Shown: positions 1 to 7,198, counted from the stretch's first letter. The stretch is DNA of 7,612 nt from an uncultured Olsenella sp. (GCA_947253595.1 CAMXZR010000075.1:1-7612); one strand, 5' to 3'. The notes: a model not told the origin generated them from the sequence alone. Translations and numbers: made by a program.

Positions 1-192
1 GCCCAGGAGTCGGGTCGCCTGACCTATGCCCACGACGAGGACGCCAGTCGCGGCGGGGTCCAGCGTGCCGGCGTGGCCGACGCGCCTCTCTCCCACGGCA
101 CGGCGAACCCTGCCCACCACGTCATGGCTCGAGAGCCCCTGGGGCTTGTCGATGGCGACGAGGCAGTTAATGCCGCTCTGACCTCGCCTCAC
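1..192 (-). CDS. truB: tRNA pseudouridine(55) synthase TruB, N-terminal part (3' end cut by window)
   Basis: TruB converts U55 in the T-loop of tRNAs to pseudouridine. Only the first 64 codons lie in the window; the rest continues beyond position 1. The visible part has the N-terminal family block (LVAIDKPQGLSSHDVV, residues 11-26) and the catalytic motif GHAGTLDPAATGVL at residues 39-52, where Asp45 is the expected nucleophile. The start is a GTG at 192-190. It lies inside the sequence GTGA, so it shares 4 nt with the nrnA stop codon (TGA, 191-189), which implies translational coupling. A purine-rich GTGGGG stands 4 nt upstream as a weak ribosome binding site. It is the last visible gene of the rimP-nusA-infB-rbfA-nrnA series, a usual place for truB. 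The family call is near certain; the rest of the protein cannot be judged here. Confidence 0.95.
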   Translation of the reverse strand, partial: MRRGQSGINCLVAIDKPQGLSSHDVVGRVRRAVGERRVGHAGTLDPAATGVLVVGIGQATRLLG

Positions 193-1223
193 AGCGCCCC
201 ACGCCCACCTTCGCCGTCCTCGCCCGGAAAGAGGGCGACCAGGCGGGGAAGGGCTGCGGAGAGAACCTCGTCGAGGTCCGCCTCGATGGTGAAGCCCGCC
301 GCAGCGCGATGCCCGCCGCCACCCAGCTCCCGAGCGATGCCCGAGATGTCGAGGTCCGACTTGCTGCGGAGGTTGCCCCTCACCCACCCGTCGGGAAGCT
401 CCTTGAGGAAGAGCGCCACCTCGGAGCCCGCGACGCTCCTCACGGCGTCGATGAGGCCATCGCACTCGTCCGGGCTGGCGCCCGTGCGCTCGAGGTCCGC
501 CGCCGTCGAGTAGCTGTAGGCCACCTTCCCCTCGGCGAAGGTGGTGATGCGTCCCATGACCGCCGACTTGAGGTGCAGGAAGGGCAAGCTGTAGTTCTGG
601 TAGACGTTGAGGGAGACCTCGGAGGGAGAGGCACCGGCATCCACCAGGAGCGACGCGACCGAGAACGCCTCCGCGTCGGCATTCTGGTACTGGAAGCGGC
701 CCGTGTCGGTCGAGAGTGCGCAGAAGAGACATTGGGCCACCTGGGGGGTAATCCCGACCCCCAGGAAGAGGGCGAACTCTGCGACGATGACGCCCACCGC
801 AGCGGCGGAGGGGCGAATCAGGGCGAGGTCGGTGTAGGGCTCGTCGCAGGGATGATGGTCCATGATCGCGCACCGGCGCGAGCGGCGCATGACCGCCTCG
901 CCGTCGTTGAGGCGGGCGACGTCCGAGAGGTCGACACTCACGAAGAGGTCGGGCACCCCGCCGTAGTCCGCGGCATGCACGAGGCTGTCCACGAAGGGCA
1001 GGAAGTGGTAGAGCCGGGGCACGGGGTCGGGGTCGGCGAGGAGCGAGACGACCTCCTTGCCGGGCCACCTCTCCCTCAGGATCGCGGCGAGCGCGAGACC
1101 GGAGCCCAGGGCGTCGCCGTCGGGGTTGGAGTGCGCGCAGATGGCAATGGAGCCTGCCGCCTCCATCGCCTCGGCGATGGAGGCGAACCTCTCCTCTTGC
1201 TCCGGATTGGATCTGATGTCCAC
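189..1223 (-). CDS. nrnA: DHH/DHHA1 phosphoesterase, NrnA-type oligoribonuclease / pAp phosphatase
   Basis: This is a 344-residue member of the DHH phosphoesterase family. The best assignment is NrnA, a cytoplasmic Mn-dependent enzyme that degrades 2-5 nt RNA oligomers and can dephosphorylate 3'-phosphoadenosine 5'-phosphate. The sequence shows the full metal-ligand set: HSNPDGDALGS (residues 31-41, with His31, Asp35 and Asp37), Asp98 in SVDLSD, the signature DHH at 122-124, and Asp173 in STDTGRFQY. The C-terminal DHHA1 substrate-binding domain ends in GGGGHRAAAGF (301-311), preceded by RSKSDLDIS. Length is normal for NrnA (about 310-345). The start is a GTG at 1223. It is 7 nt after the rbfA stop, and its ribosome binding site (GAGGGAG) overlaps that stop, so it is probably coupled to rbfA. 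A cyclic-di-AMP or pGpG hydrolase role is possible for the family, but no GGDEF or PAS domain is present. Confidence 0.9.
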   Translation of the reverse strand: MDIRSNPEQEERFASIAEAMEAAGSIAICAHSNPDGDALGSGLALAAILRERWPGKEVVSLLADPDPVPRLYHFLPFVDSLVHAADYGGVPDLFVSVDLSDVARLNDGEAVMRRSRRCAIMDHHPCDEPYTDLALIRPSAAAVGVIVAEFALFLGVGITPQVAQCLFCALSTDTGRFQYQNADAEAFSVASLLVDAGASPSEVSLNVYQNYSLPFLHLKSAVMGRITTFAEGKVAYSYSTAADLERTGASPDECDGLIDAVRSVAGSEVALFLKELPDGWVRGNLRSKSDLDISGIARELGGGGHRAAAGFTIEADLDEVLSAALPRLVALFPGEDGEGGRGAL

Positions 1224-1230
1224 GGGCTAG

Positions 1231-1653
1231 CTACTCCCTCTCGCCATCCCCGAGAGGGCCGACGCCCGCGGACGCTTCCACGGGATAGCCCTCCTCGTCC
1301 TTCTCCACAGCGAGCGTGCTGGGCACGTTCTCGAGGGCACGGGCGATGCGCTCGGCCTCGTCGGCGGTCGTGTCGATCTGGAAGACGAGCTCGGGCGTCA
1401 CGCGCCAGCCCAGGGCATGGCCCAGGAGGCTGCGCACGCGACCCTTCGCCCGCTCAAGCGCGGCGAGCACCTTCTCGTAGCTCTCGCTGTCGCAGCTCAC
1501 GTATGCCTTGAGCACGGACTTGTCGACCGAGACCTCCACGCTGGTGAGGGTCACCAGCGCGAGGTCGGGGTCCGACACCTCGAAGAGGAGGATGCTCGCA
1601 AGCTTCTCGCGTGCAATCTTGTTCACGCGGCGCGAATTCTGGTTCTGCTTCAT
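1231..1653 (-). CDS. rbfA: 30S ribosome-binding factor RbfA
   Basis: RbfA is a small KH-like protein that binds the 30S subunit near the 5' end of 16S rRNA and helps late maturation, including in the cold. The 140-residue product has the family pattern: N-terminal RRVNKIAREKLASIL (residues 8-22), the core strand region DPDLALVTLTSVEVSVDKS (28-46) and LGHALGWRVTPELVFQID (77-94). The conserved domain ends near residue 115. The remaining ~25 residues are a Gly/Glu-rich, probably disordered tail, which is common in this family. The ATG at 1653 is 3 nt after the infB stop. A GGAG element 6 nt upstream of the ATG overlaps the end of infB, so translation is likely coupled. The start matches the usual family N-terminus. 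Confidence 0.95.
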   Translation of the reverse strand: MKQNQNSRRVNKIAREKLASILLFEVSDPDLALVTLTSVEVSVDKSVLKAYVSCDSESYEKVLAALERAKGRVRSLLGHALGWRVTPELVFQIDTTADEAERIARALENVPSTLAVEKDEEGYPVEASAGVGPLGDGERE

Positions 1654-1656
1654 CTT

Positions 1657-4284
1657 CTACTCCGTACGGGCGACTTCTTCGATGCGGTAGGTCTCGATGA
1701 CGTCGCCAACGTGGATGTCCTGGAAGTTCTCGAAGCCCACACCGCACTCGAAGCCCGCCTTGACCGACTTGACGTCGTCCTTGTAGCGGCGCAGGGAGGC
1801 AAGCTTGCCCTCGTAGACCACGATGCCGTCGCGGACGAGGCGGCACCTGTCGTCGCGCGTGACCTCGCCCTCCTGGACCATGCAGCCGGCCGCAATGCCG
1901 ACCTTGGGAACCTTGAAGGTGTTGCGGACCTCGATCGAGGCGGTCTGGACCTCCTGCTCGGTGGGCTTGAGCATGCCGATGCGGGCGGCGTCAATCTCCT
2001 CGATCGCCTTGTAGATGACGCTGTAGGTCCTGATCTCGACGCCTTGCTGCTCGGCCGCGACCCTGGCCTTGGCCTCAGGGCGGACGCCGAAGCCGATGAT
2101 GATCGCGTTGGAGGCGTCCGCCAGGGTGACGTCGGTCTCGGTGATGGCACCCACGGCGGAGTGGATCACGTTGATGCGCACCTCGCTCTGGTCCATCTTG
2201 TTCAGCGAGTCGACGAGGGCCTCGATGGAGCCCTGGACGTCGGCCTTGATGATGAGGTTGAGCTCCTTGACCTCGGAGGCCTCCATGGTGGAGAAGAGGT
2301 TCTCGAGGGTCACGTGCTTGACCTTATTCTGCTCCTCGATGCGTGCCTTCAGCGAGCGCTCGTCGGCCAGGGCGCGCGCGTCGCGCTCGTCCTGGAACAC
2401 GCGAAACTCGTCGCCCGCCATGGGCACGCTCTGGAGGCCGAGCACCTCGACGGGATCGGAGGGACGGGCCTCGGTGACGCTGTTGCCGCGGGGGTCGACC
2501 ATGGCGCGAACCTTGCCGAAGGACATGCCCGCGACGATGGCGTCGCCCACGTGCAGGGTGCCGCGGCTGATGAGCAGCGTGGCGACCGAGCCGCGACCGC
2601 GGTCCAACTTGGCCTCGAGGACGTTGCCCGAGGCGAAGGTGTCCGGGTTGGCCTTGAGTTCGAGCACGTCGGCCTCGAGCAGGACGGACTCCAGGAGGGT
2701 GTCGATGCCCTGCTGCTTCTTGGCCGAGATGTCGACGAACATGTTCTGCCCGCCCCACTCCTCGGGGATGACGCCGTACTCGGTGAGCTCCTGGCGCACG
2801 CGGGTGGGATCGGCACCCGGCTTGTCGATCTTGTTGACGGCCACGATGATGGGAACGTTGGCGGCCTTGGCGTGGTTGATCGACTCGATGGTCTGGGGCA
2901 TGACGCCGTCGTCCGCGGCAACGATCAGAATGACGATGTCCGTCACCTTGGCACCACGGGCGCGCATGGCGGTGAAGGTCTCGTGGCCGGGCGTGTCGAT
3001 GAAGGTGATCACGCGGTCGTTGATCCTGACCTGAGAGGCGCCGATCGCCTGGGTGATGCCGCCCGCCTCGCCCTCGGCGACGCCGGTGTGGCGGATCGCG
3101 TCGAGCAGCGACGTCTTGCCGTGGTCGACGTGGCCCATGACGGTGACCACGGGAGGCCTGCCCTTGAGGGTCGACGGGTCGTCATAGAAGGTGAAGGAGT
3201 TCTCCTCCTCCTTGCTCATTACCTTGACGTCACGCCCTAGGTCGTCGGCGACTAGCTCGATGAGCTCGTCGGACATGGACTCGGTGACGGTGAGGGGTGT
3301 CCCCAGGAGGAAGAGCCTCTTGATGATGTCGTTGGCGGGGATGCCCAGGAGCTCGGCGAGGTCGGCCACCGTGGAGCCCTGGGGCACCTTGACCGTGTCG
3401 AGCTGCGAGAGGTCCTGGTCGTTCTCGATGGCCTCCTGGATGCGCTGCTCCTCGGCTGCGGCCTGCTGCTGCTGCTTCCTGCGCTCCTTGCGCTTCTTGC
3501 GCCTGCCGGTGGACTGGCGTGCTTCCTCGATGGCCTCGCGGGCCTCGACGATCACGTGGCTCGAGCGGGTGAACTCCTCCGCCTCGCGGGCCATGCGGCT
3601 GTAGCGGTCCTCCTCCTGGCCCCTGCGGCCGGCCTTGCGGCCCTTGCCGCGACCGCGGGAGTCGCCGGAGTCGCCCGCCTCGGTCGCGGGCACGCCCTCG
3701 CCGTGCGGCGCGGAACCGCGACGGGCGGGACGTGCGGATGAGGCCTCGCGCCTCTGTCCGCGCGACTCCTCCTTCTTCTTGGCGGCCTCCTCGGCCTGCT
3801 GCTTGAGCACCTGTTCCTGCTGGGCAATCTGGTCGAGGAGACTGGTGAAGGAGGGCGCCATCTTGGGCGCGGTGTCCTTCACGCGGTTGCGCTCGGCCTC
3901 CTCGGCCTTCCGACGCTCCTCCTCGGCTCTCTCGGCCTCAGCCTTCTTGCGGGCGGCCTCGGCGGCGGCACGCTTGCGCTCCTCCTCGGCGCGCTCGCGC
4001 TCGCGGCGGGCCTCCGCCTCGAGGCGCTCCCGCTCGGCCCTCTCGGCCTCGAGGCGCTCCTGCTCGGCCCTCGCCTCCTCCTCGGCCTTGCGCTGGGCCT
4101 CAATCTCGGCCGCGCGGGCCTCGAGGATGGGCTTGAGCTTCTTGCGGACGATCGAGACGTAGGCGTCCTCGAGGGTCGACGAGGGGGACTTTGCGGGGAT
4201 CTTCATGTCCTGGAGGTGACCGAGCATCTCCTTGCTCGACATGCCGTATTCCTTTGCCAGGTCATGCACGCGGGTCTTTGCCAT
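1657..4284 (-). CDS. infB: Translation initiation factor IF-2
   Basis: IF2 is the GTPase that brings formyl-Met-tRNA to the 30S subunit and promotes 50S joining. The 875-residue product has the complete architecture. An IF2 N-terminal module spans residues 1-50. A long charged segment rich in Glu, Arg, Ala and Lys (about 55-280) is probably helical, then disordered. A second IF2 N-module follows (298-350). The G domain shows G1 GHVDHGKT (384-391), the G2-region GGITQAIGA (409-417), G3 DTPGHE (430-435), G4 NKID (484-487) and G5 SAK (520-522). Domains II and III and the C-terminal fMet-tRNA binding region fill 545-875. The ATG at 4284 is preceded by AAGAAGG with 8 nt spacing and starts with the typical MAKTRVHDLAKEYG. 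It lies 48 nt after nusA. Shorter forms from internal starts, known in enterobacteria, cannot be predicted here. Confidence 0.98.
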   Translation of the reverse strand: MAKTRVHDLAKEYGMSSKEMLGHLQDMKIPAKSPSSTLEDAYVSIVRKKLKPILEARAAEIEAQRKAEEEARAEQERLEAERAERERLEAEARRERERAEEERKRAAAEAARKKAEAERAEEERRKAEEAERNRVKDTAPKMAPSFTSLLDQIAQQEQVLKQQAEEAAKKKEESRGQRREASSARPARRGSAPHGEGVPATEAGDSGDSRGRGKGRKAGRRGQEEDRYSRMAREAEEFTRSSHVIVEAREAIEEARQSTGRRKKRKERRKQQQQAAAEEQRIQEAIENDQDLSQLDTVKVPQGSTVADLAELLGIPANDIIKRLFLLGTPLTVTESMSDELIELVADDLGRDVKVMSKEEENSFTFYDDPSTLKGRPPVVTVMGHVDHGKTSLLDAIRHTGVAEGEAGGITQAIGASQVRINDRVITFIDTPGHETFTAMRARGAKVTDIVILIVAADDGVMPQTIESINHAKAANVPIIVAVNKIDKPGADPTRVRQELTEYGVIPEEWGGQNMFVDISAKKQQGIDTLLESVLLEADVLELKANPDTFASGNVLEAKLDRGRGSVATLLISRGTLHVGDAIVAGMSFGKVRAMVDPRGNSVTEARPSDPVEVLGLQSVPMAGDEFRVFQDERDARALADERSLKARIEEQNKVKHVTLENLFSTMEASEVKELNLIIKADVQGSIEALVDSLNKMDQSEVRINVIHSAVGAITETDVTLADASNAIIIGFGVRPEAKARVAAEQQGVEIRTYSVIYKAIEEIDAARIGMLKPTEQEVQTASIEVRNTFKVPKVGIAAGCMVQEGEVTRDDRCRLVRDGIVVYEGKLASLRRYKDDVKSVKAGFECGVGFENFQDIHVGDVIETYRIEEVARTE
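4021..4080 (-). repeat. 30-bp imperfect tandem duplication in the IF2 charged linker
   Basis: Two adjacent 30-bp units (4021-4050 and 4051-4080) share long identical runs (GAGGCGCTCC, then GCTCGGCCCTC, on the + strand) with a few substitutions. They encode the neighbouring 10-residue units AEQERLEAER and AERERLEAEA, residues 73-92 of IF2. Further degenerate Glu/Arg/Ala units lie on both sides. The repeat is in frame, so it lengthens a helical or disordered linker without breaking the gene. This is typical slippage in low-complexity coding DNA. Confidence 0.75.
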
Positions 4285-4332
4285 GTAACCAACCTTCTTA
4301 CGTACGTATGGGCGGACGGGGTGGGTGACCTC

Positions 4333-5586
4333 TTAGATCAGGGAATCCGGGTCGTCGGAGACCGAGTCGTCCGAGAGCTCCTGGAGCTTCTCGTGGATGC
4401 CGCAGTAGCGGGAGCCGGGACGCGCCATGTTGCGGCACTGGATGCCCGTGGGCCCCACGTACTCGCAGCGGTGCCCCCCCTCCTCCGCCAGGACGTCCGC
4501 GTCGACGTCATGCGGCAGCTCGCGCATGACGTCGGCTGCCAGGGACTCGTTCTTGATGTCGATGTGCATGCCGGTGAGGCGCGCCGCGAGGCGGGCGTTC
4601 TGACCCTCCTTGCCGATGGCCAGCGAGAGCTGGTCGTCGGGCACGATGACGGTGGCGTAGTTGTTGTCGTCGTCCACGAGCACGCGCGAGACGCGGGCGG
4701 GCGAGAGGGCATTGGCCACGCACTTGGCGGGATCGTCGCTCCAGAGGACGACGTCCACGCGCTCGCCGCGCAGCTCGGAGACCACGGTGCGCACGCGGCT
4801 GCCCTTGGGGCCGACGCAGGCGCCCACGGGATCCAGGCGGTCATCCATGGACGAGACGGCGACCTTCGACCTCACGCCCGGCTCGCGGGCCACGGAGCGA
4901 ACTTCGACGATGCCGTCGTAGACCTCGGGTACCTCGAGCTCGAAGAGGCGGCGCAGAAGGTCCGGGTGCGTGCGCGAAACGACAATGGAGGGGCGCTGGC
5001 GCTCGGAACGAATCGGTGGCTGGGAGCTGTTGGGGTCGCGAACGTCCACGATGATCGCACGGATGCGCTGGTTGTGGCTGTAGCGCTCGCCCTGCGGGCG
5101 CTCGTTGCGCTCATCGGGGAAGCGACGCTGGTCGAAGTAAGGCAGCTCGGCCTCGACGCCCTCGCGAATCTTGATGAAGGCGAAGTCGGGCGTGGTCTGC
5201 AGCACCGTGCCGGTGATAATGTCGCCGATGCGGTGCGAGAACTCCTCGAAGATCTGCTGGCGTGCGGAGTTGCGCACGATGTCCATGATCTCGCTTTTAG
5301 CGTGCTGGGCCGCAATGCGGGAGGCGTCCCTGGGAGTCACGTCCTCCTCGTCGAACTCGGTGTACTCGCCCGTCTCCTCGTCCATGGAGTCGTCGCGGGG
5401 GATGAGCTTGTATACGTAGACCTTGCCGGTTGCGCGGTCGATGGTGACGCGCGCGCCCCAGTCGAGGTGCAAGACCTCGGTGTAGCTCTTGGCCAGCGAC
5501 TGCTCGAGGCGGTCGATCAGGTAGAGCTCGTCGATGTGCTTCTCCTGGCAGAGCGCCATCAGCGCTTCCATCATCTCGGATGCCAT
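4333..5586 (-). CDS. nusA: Transcription termination/antitermination factor NusA with C-terminal Cys3His extension
   Basis: NusA binds RNA polymerase near the RNA exit channel and modulates pausing, intrinsic termination and rRNA antitermination. In the 417-residue product, the polymerase-binding N-terminal domain covers about 1-120 and the S1 domain about 121-185 (GDIITGTVLQTTPDFAFIKI). KH1 carries GPKG (259-262) and KH2 carries GKEG in SLAIGKEGQNARLAARLTG (321-339). The conserved core ends near 347. The remaining ~70 residues contain Cys374-x9-Cys384-x10-Cys395-x2-His398 and then an acidic tail (EELSDDS-type). This resembles small zinc modules of the pattern C..G..C..GS.YC..H and is not the acidic AR repeat of enterobacterial NusA. 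The ATG at 5586 has AGGAAG 4 nt upstream and is 25 nt after rimP. MET5 or MET6 are weaker alternative starts. ylxR is missing between nusA and infB. Confidence 0.97.
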   Translation of the reverse strand: MASEMMEALMALCQEKHIDELYLIDRLEQSLAKSYTEVLHLDWGARVTIDRATGKVYVYKLIPRDDSMDEETGEYTEFDEEDVTPRDASRIAAQHAKSEIMDIVRNSARQQIFEEFSHRIGDIITGTVLQTTPDFAFIKIREGVEAELPYFDQRRFPDERNERPQGERYSHNQRIRAIIVDVRDPNSSQPPIRSERQRPSIVVSRTHPDLLRRLFELEVPEVYDGIVEVRSVAREPGVRSKVAVSSMDDRLDPVGACVGPKGSRVRTVVSELRGERVDVVLWSDDPAKCVANALSPARVSRVLVDDDNNYATVIVPDDQLSLAIGKEGQNARLAARLTGMHIDIKNESLAADVMRELPHDVDADVLAEEGGHRCEYVGPTGIQCRNMARPGSRYCGIHEKLQELSDDSVSDDPDSLI

Positions 5587-5611
5587 GCTGCTTCCTTTCC
5601 CTGCTCCGGCG

Positions 5612-6091
5612 CTAGGCCTGGTCGAAGTTTGGCTTGATCTTGCAGGACTTGATCTGGTCGAGCTCGAAGGCGAGCTCCTCTCCCTCGCACTCGATGCGCA
5701 CGAGCTGGCCCCCGATGCCCAGAAGCCGTCCGGAGAAGCGCCTGCGCCCCTCCGTGGCCATAGTGGTCAGCGAGACGTCCTGGCCCGCGAAGCGCTCGAA
5801 GTCACGCGCGCGACGCAGGGGGCGCGAGAGCCCGGGGGACGAGACCTCGAGGGTGTAGGGGCCCTCGATGGGGTCGAAGGCGTCGAGGACCTCGTTGATC
5901 CAGTCGCCCTGGGCTGCCACGTCGTCGAGCGAGATCGTGGGGAGCCCCTCGTCTGCGTGGTCTATGCGCACGCGGACCGTGGGAGCCTTCGCCGAGCCCA
6001 CGACCTCAACGTCCACGACGTCGATGCCGTGCGGGCCCGCAGCCTCCTCCAACGCGGCGACCAGCCGTTTCTCAAGGTCAGTCGATGCCAC
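5612..6091 (-). CDS. rimP: Ribosome maturation factor RimP
   Basis: RimP assists early 30S assembly by binding ribosomal protein S12 and pre-30S particles. The predicted product is 159 residues, the usual family length. It carries the conserved block YTLEVSSPGLSRPLR (residues 79-93), the last part of the N-terminal alpha/beta domain, followed by the C-terminal Sm-like domain (about 95-155, with RRRFSGRLLGIGG). The reading frame is open up to an ATG at 6235 (207 residues), but I place the start at the GTG at 6091. A strong AAGGAG lies 5 nt upstream of that GTG, the protein then begins ASTDLEKRL in line with the family, and the extra N-terminal residues would be read from the promoter and leader hairpin. 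It is the first gene of the operon and precedes nusA by 25 nt. Confidence 0.95.
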   Translation of the reverse strand: MASTDLEKRLVAALEEAAGPHGIDVVDVEVVGSAKAPTVRVRIDHADEGLPTISLDDVAAQGDWINEVLDAFDPIEGPYTLEVSSPGLSRPLRRARDFERFAGQDVSLTTMATEGRRRFSGRLLGIGGQLVRIECEGEELAFELDQIKSCKIKPNFDQA

Positions 6092-6096
6092 CCTGT

Positions 6097-6104
6097 CTCC
6101 TTCC
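6097..6104 (-). promoter_or_regulatory. Ribosome binding site that fixes the rimP start
   Basis: The minus-strand sequence GGAAGGAG ends 5 nt before the GTG at 6091. It is the strongest Shine-Dalgarno match upstream of any gene in the window, and it decides the start in favour of GTG over the upstream in-frame ATG at 6235. Confidence 0.8.
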
Positions 6105-6128
6105 CGCCCTGCGGCGTCCCTGCATACC

Positions 6129-6163
6129 AAAAGGAAGCGGGGCAAAGACGCTGCCCCACTTCC
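6129..6163 (-). terminator. Hairpin with short U-tract in the rimP leader (attenuator or LysR-gene terminator)
   Basis: On the minus strand GGAAGTGGGGCA (6163-6152), a 7-nt loop (6151-6145) and TGCCCCGCTTCC (6144-6133) form a continuous 12-bp stem. One pair is a G-U wobble that would be a C-A mismatch if read from the plus strand. The stem is followed by only four T residues (6132-6129) and then GG. The shape is that of an intrinsic terminator acting leftward. It lies 28 nt downstream of a candidate -10 element and 37 nt upstream of rimP. It could therefore act as an attenuator of the rimP-nusA-infB operon, or it could end the transcript of the upstream LysR gene. Confidence 0.65.
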
Positions 6164-6190
6164 TCGAACGTTCACGATTAAGCTTAGAAC

Positions 6191-6199
6191 ACTATAGCA
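6191..6199 (-). promoter_or_regulatory. Candidate extended -10 promoter of the rimP operon
   Basis: The minus strand reads TGCTATAGT: a TG-n extension (6199-6197) and the hexamer TATAGT (6196-6191), one base pair class away from TATAAT. No convincing -35 hexamer is found at 16-18 nt, which fits an extended -10 promoter. Initiation would be expected near 6184, in the AT-rich TAAGCTTA, giving a leader of about 90 nt that contains the hairpin. It stands out from the surrounding GC-rich DNA. The prediction is by motif only. Confidence 0.5.
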
Positions 6200-6289
6200 C
6201 GCGGGCCGCCGCGATGGGGCGAAGTCGCGCTCCACACGTTTGCTGCACTTTTGCGCGCAGCGGCATGCCCGATGGCTGCGGGAGCCGCC

Positions 6290-7192
6290 TCAGTCCACCG
6301 CGAGGCACCGGCGCAGGAAGTCCCTGAAGGCCAGGGTGGGCTCGTCGAGCGCGGCGTTCCGGCGCCAGGCGACGTAGAGGGAGCGCCGCGACGACTCGCA
6401 GGGCAGCTCGAACTGCAGGAGCCTGCCCGCCTCGACCCCCGCCCTGACCGCACGGGACGACGCCACGGTCACCCCGAGGCCCGCCTCGACGAGCTGGCGG
6501 ATGGTCTCCTGGTCGTTGGTGCGCACGGCGGCGTCGAGCTCCTCGCCCGAGAGCCCCAGCTCCTCCAGGATCCTGTCCATGGTGGAGCGGCTCCCGCTGC
6601 CCTCGCTCCTCAGGATGGTCCGCTCGCGCAGCAGCAGCTCGCGCATGGCCTCGGCCCCAGCCCCCTCGAGCGCGCGGAAGCGGTCCTCGGCGGGAGTGAC
6701 GAGCACCATGTCGTCGGCACAGAGCGGTACGCACTCGAGCGAGGGCTCGTCTGCGGGGAGCCCCGTGAGGCCCAGGTCGAAGCTGCCCTCGACGAGCCCC
6801 GAGATGACCTCGCGGCTGTCGTGCCGGAAGATCCTGAAGCGCGCGCCGGGCCACGAACCGGCGAAGGCGGGCAGCACGTCGGGCAGGACGTAGGCCGAGG
6901 GGACGGAGGAGCTTCCCAGGTAGACTGCATTGCGCTCGCGACTGCGCGCATCCTCGATCAGGCGGTCGCGCAGGGCGAGCATCGAGCTTGCCTGCTCGAA
7001 GACCTTGGTGCCCTGGAGCGTGAGCTCGACGCGACGTCCTCCCCTCAGCACGAGCGTGGTTCCCAGCTCCTCCTCGAGCGACCTCAGGTGAGTCGAGATC
7101 GTGGGCTGCGACACGCCCAGGACCTCCGCCGCCCTCGTGAAGCTCTCGCAGCGCACGACGCTCACGAAGGACTGCAGCTGCCTCAGGTCCAT
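6290..7192 (-). CDS. LysR-family transcriptional regulator, probably selenium-metabolism associated
   Basis: This is a 300-residue LysR-type DNA-binding regulator. The N-terminal winged helix-turn-helix is clear: MDLRQLQSFVSVV, then FTRAAEVLGVSQPTISTHL (residues 18-36). A linker helix and a periplasmic-binding-protein-like effector domain follow (about 88-295), with SSSVPSAYVLPDVLPAF (94-110) and FDLGLTGLPADEPSLE (138-153). These blocks resemble, from memory, the LysR group annotated as selenium-metabolism associated, and selB is the gene directly upstream in the same direction. The ligand and targets are unknown. The frame also offers TTG at 7198, but ATG at 7192 is preferred: GGTGGG stands 6 nt before it, and the protein then starts in the usual LysR way. 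The gene is followed by about 200 nt before rimP and is not part of that operon by function. LysR identity is certain; the selenium link is an inference. Confidence 0.9.
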   Translation of the reverse strand: MDLRQLQSFVSVVRCESFTRAAEVLGVSQPTISTHLRSLEEELGTTLVLRGGRRVELTLQGTKVFEQASSMLALRDRLIEDARSRERNAVYLGSSSVPSAYVLPDVLPAFAGSWPGARFRIFRHDSREVISGLVEGSFDLGLTGLPADEPSLECVPLCADDMVLVTPAEDRFRALEGAGAEAMRELLLRERTILRSEGSGSRSTMDRILEELGLSGEELDAAVRTNDQETIRQLVEAGLGVTVASSRAVRAGVEAGRLLQFELPCESSRRSLYVAWRRNAALDEPTLAFRDFLRRCLAVD

Positions 7193-7198
7193 GTCCAA

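Noticed and set aside
309..1511. Plus-strand open frame opposite nrnA and rbfA
   Set aside because: It spans two well-supported minus-strand genes and has shadow-like Arg/Gly/Val-rich composition.
1417..3240. Long plus-strand open frame (607 codons) opposite infB
   Set aside because: It is antisense to a certain IF2 gene, has a repetitive Asp/Leu/Val/Gly composition produced by reading GC-rich codons backwards, and shows no known domain.
4216..5637. Plus-strand open frame (473 codons) opposite nusA
   Set aside because: Antisense shadow of nusA in GC-rich DNA; no ribosome site and no recognisable domain.
6121..6129. Alternative rimP promoter TGGTATGCA just downstream of the hairpin
   Set aside because: The hexamer TATGCA matches the -10 consensus poorly and no -35 is present; it is kept only as a less likely alternative to TGCTATAGT.
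6166..6173. GAACGTTC palindrome as a LexA (SOS) box
   Set aside because: Actinobacterial and Gram-positive LexA boxes have four bases between GAAC and GTTC; here there is no spacer.
5612..6235. Longer 207-residue form of RimP starting at ATG 6235
   Set aside because: The extra 48 residues are read through the candidate promoter and the leader hairpin, do not fit the family, and a strong ribosome site precedes GTG 6091.
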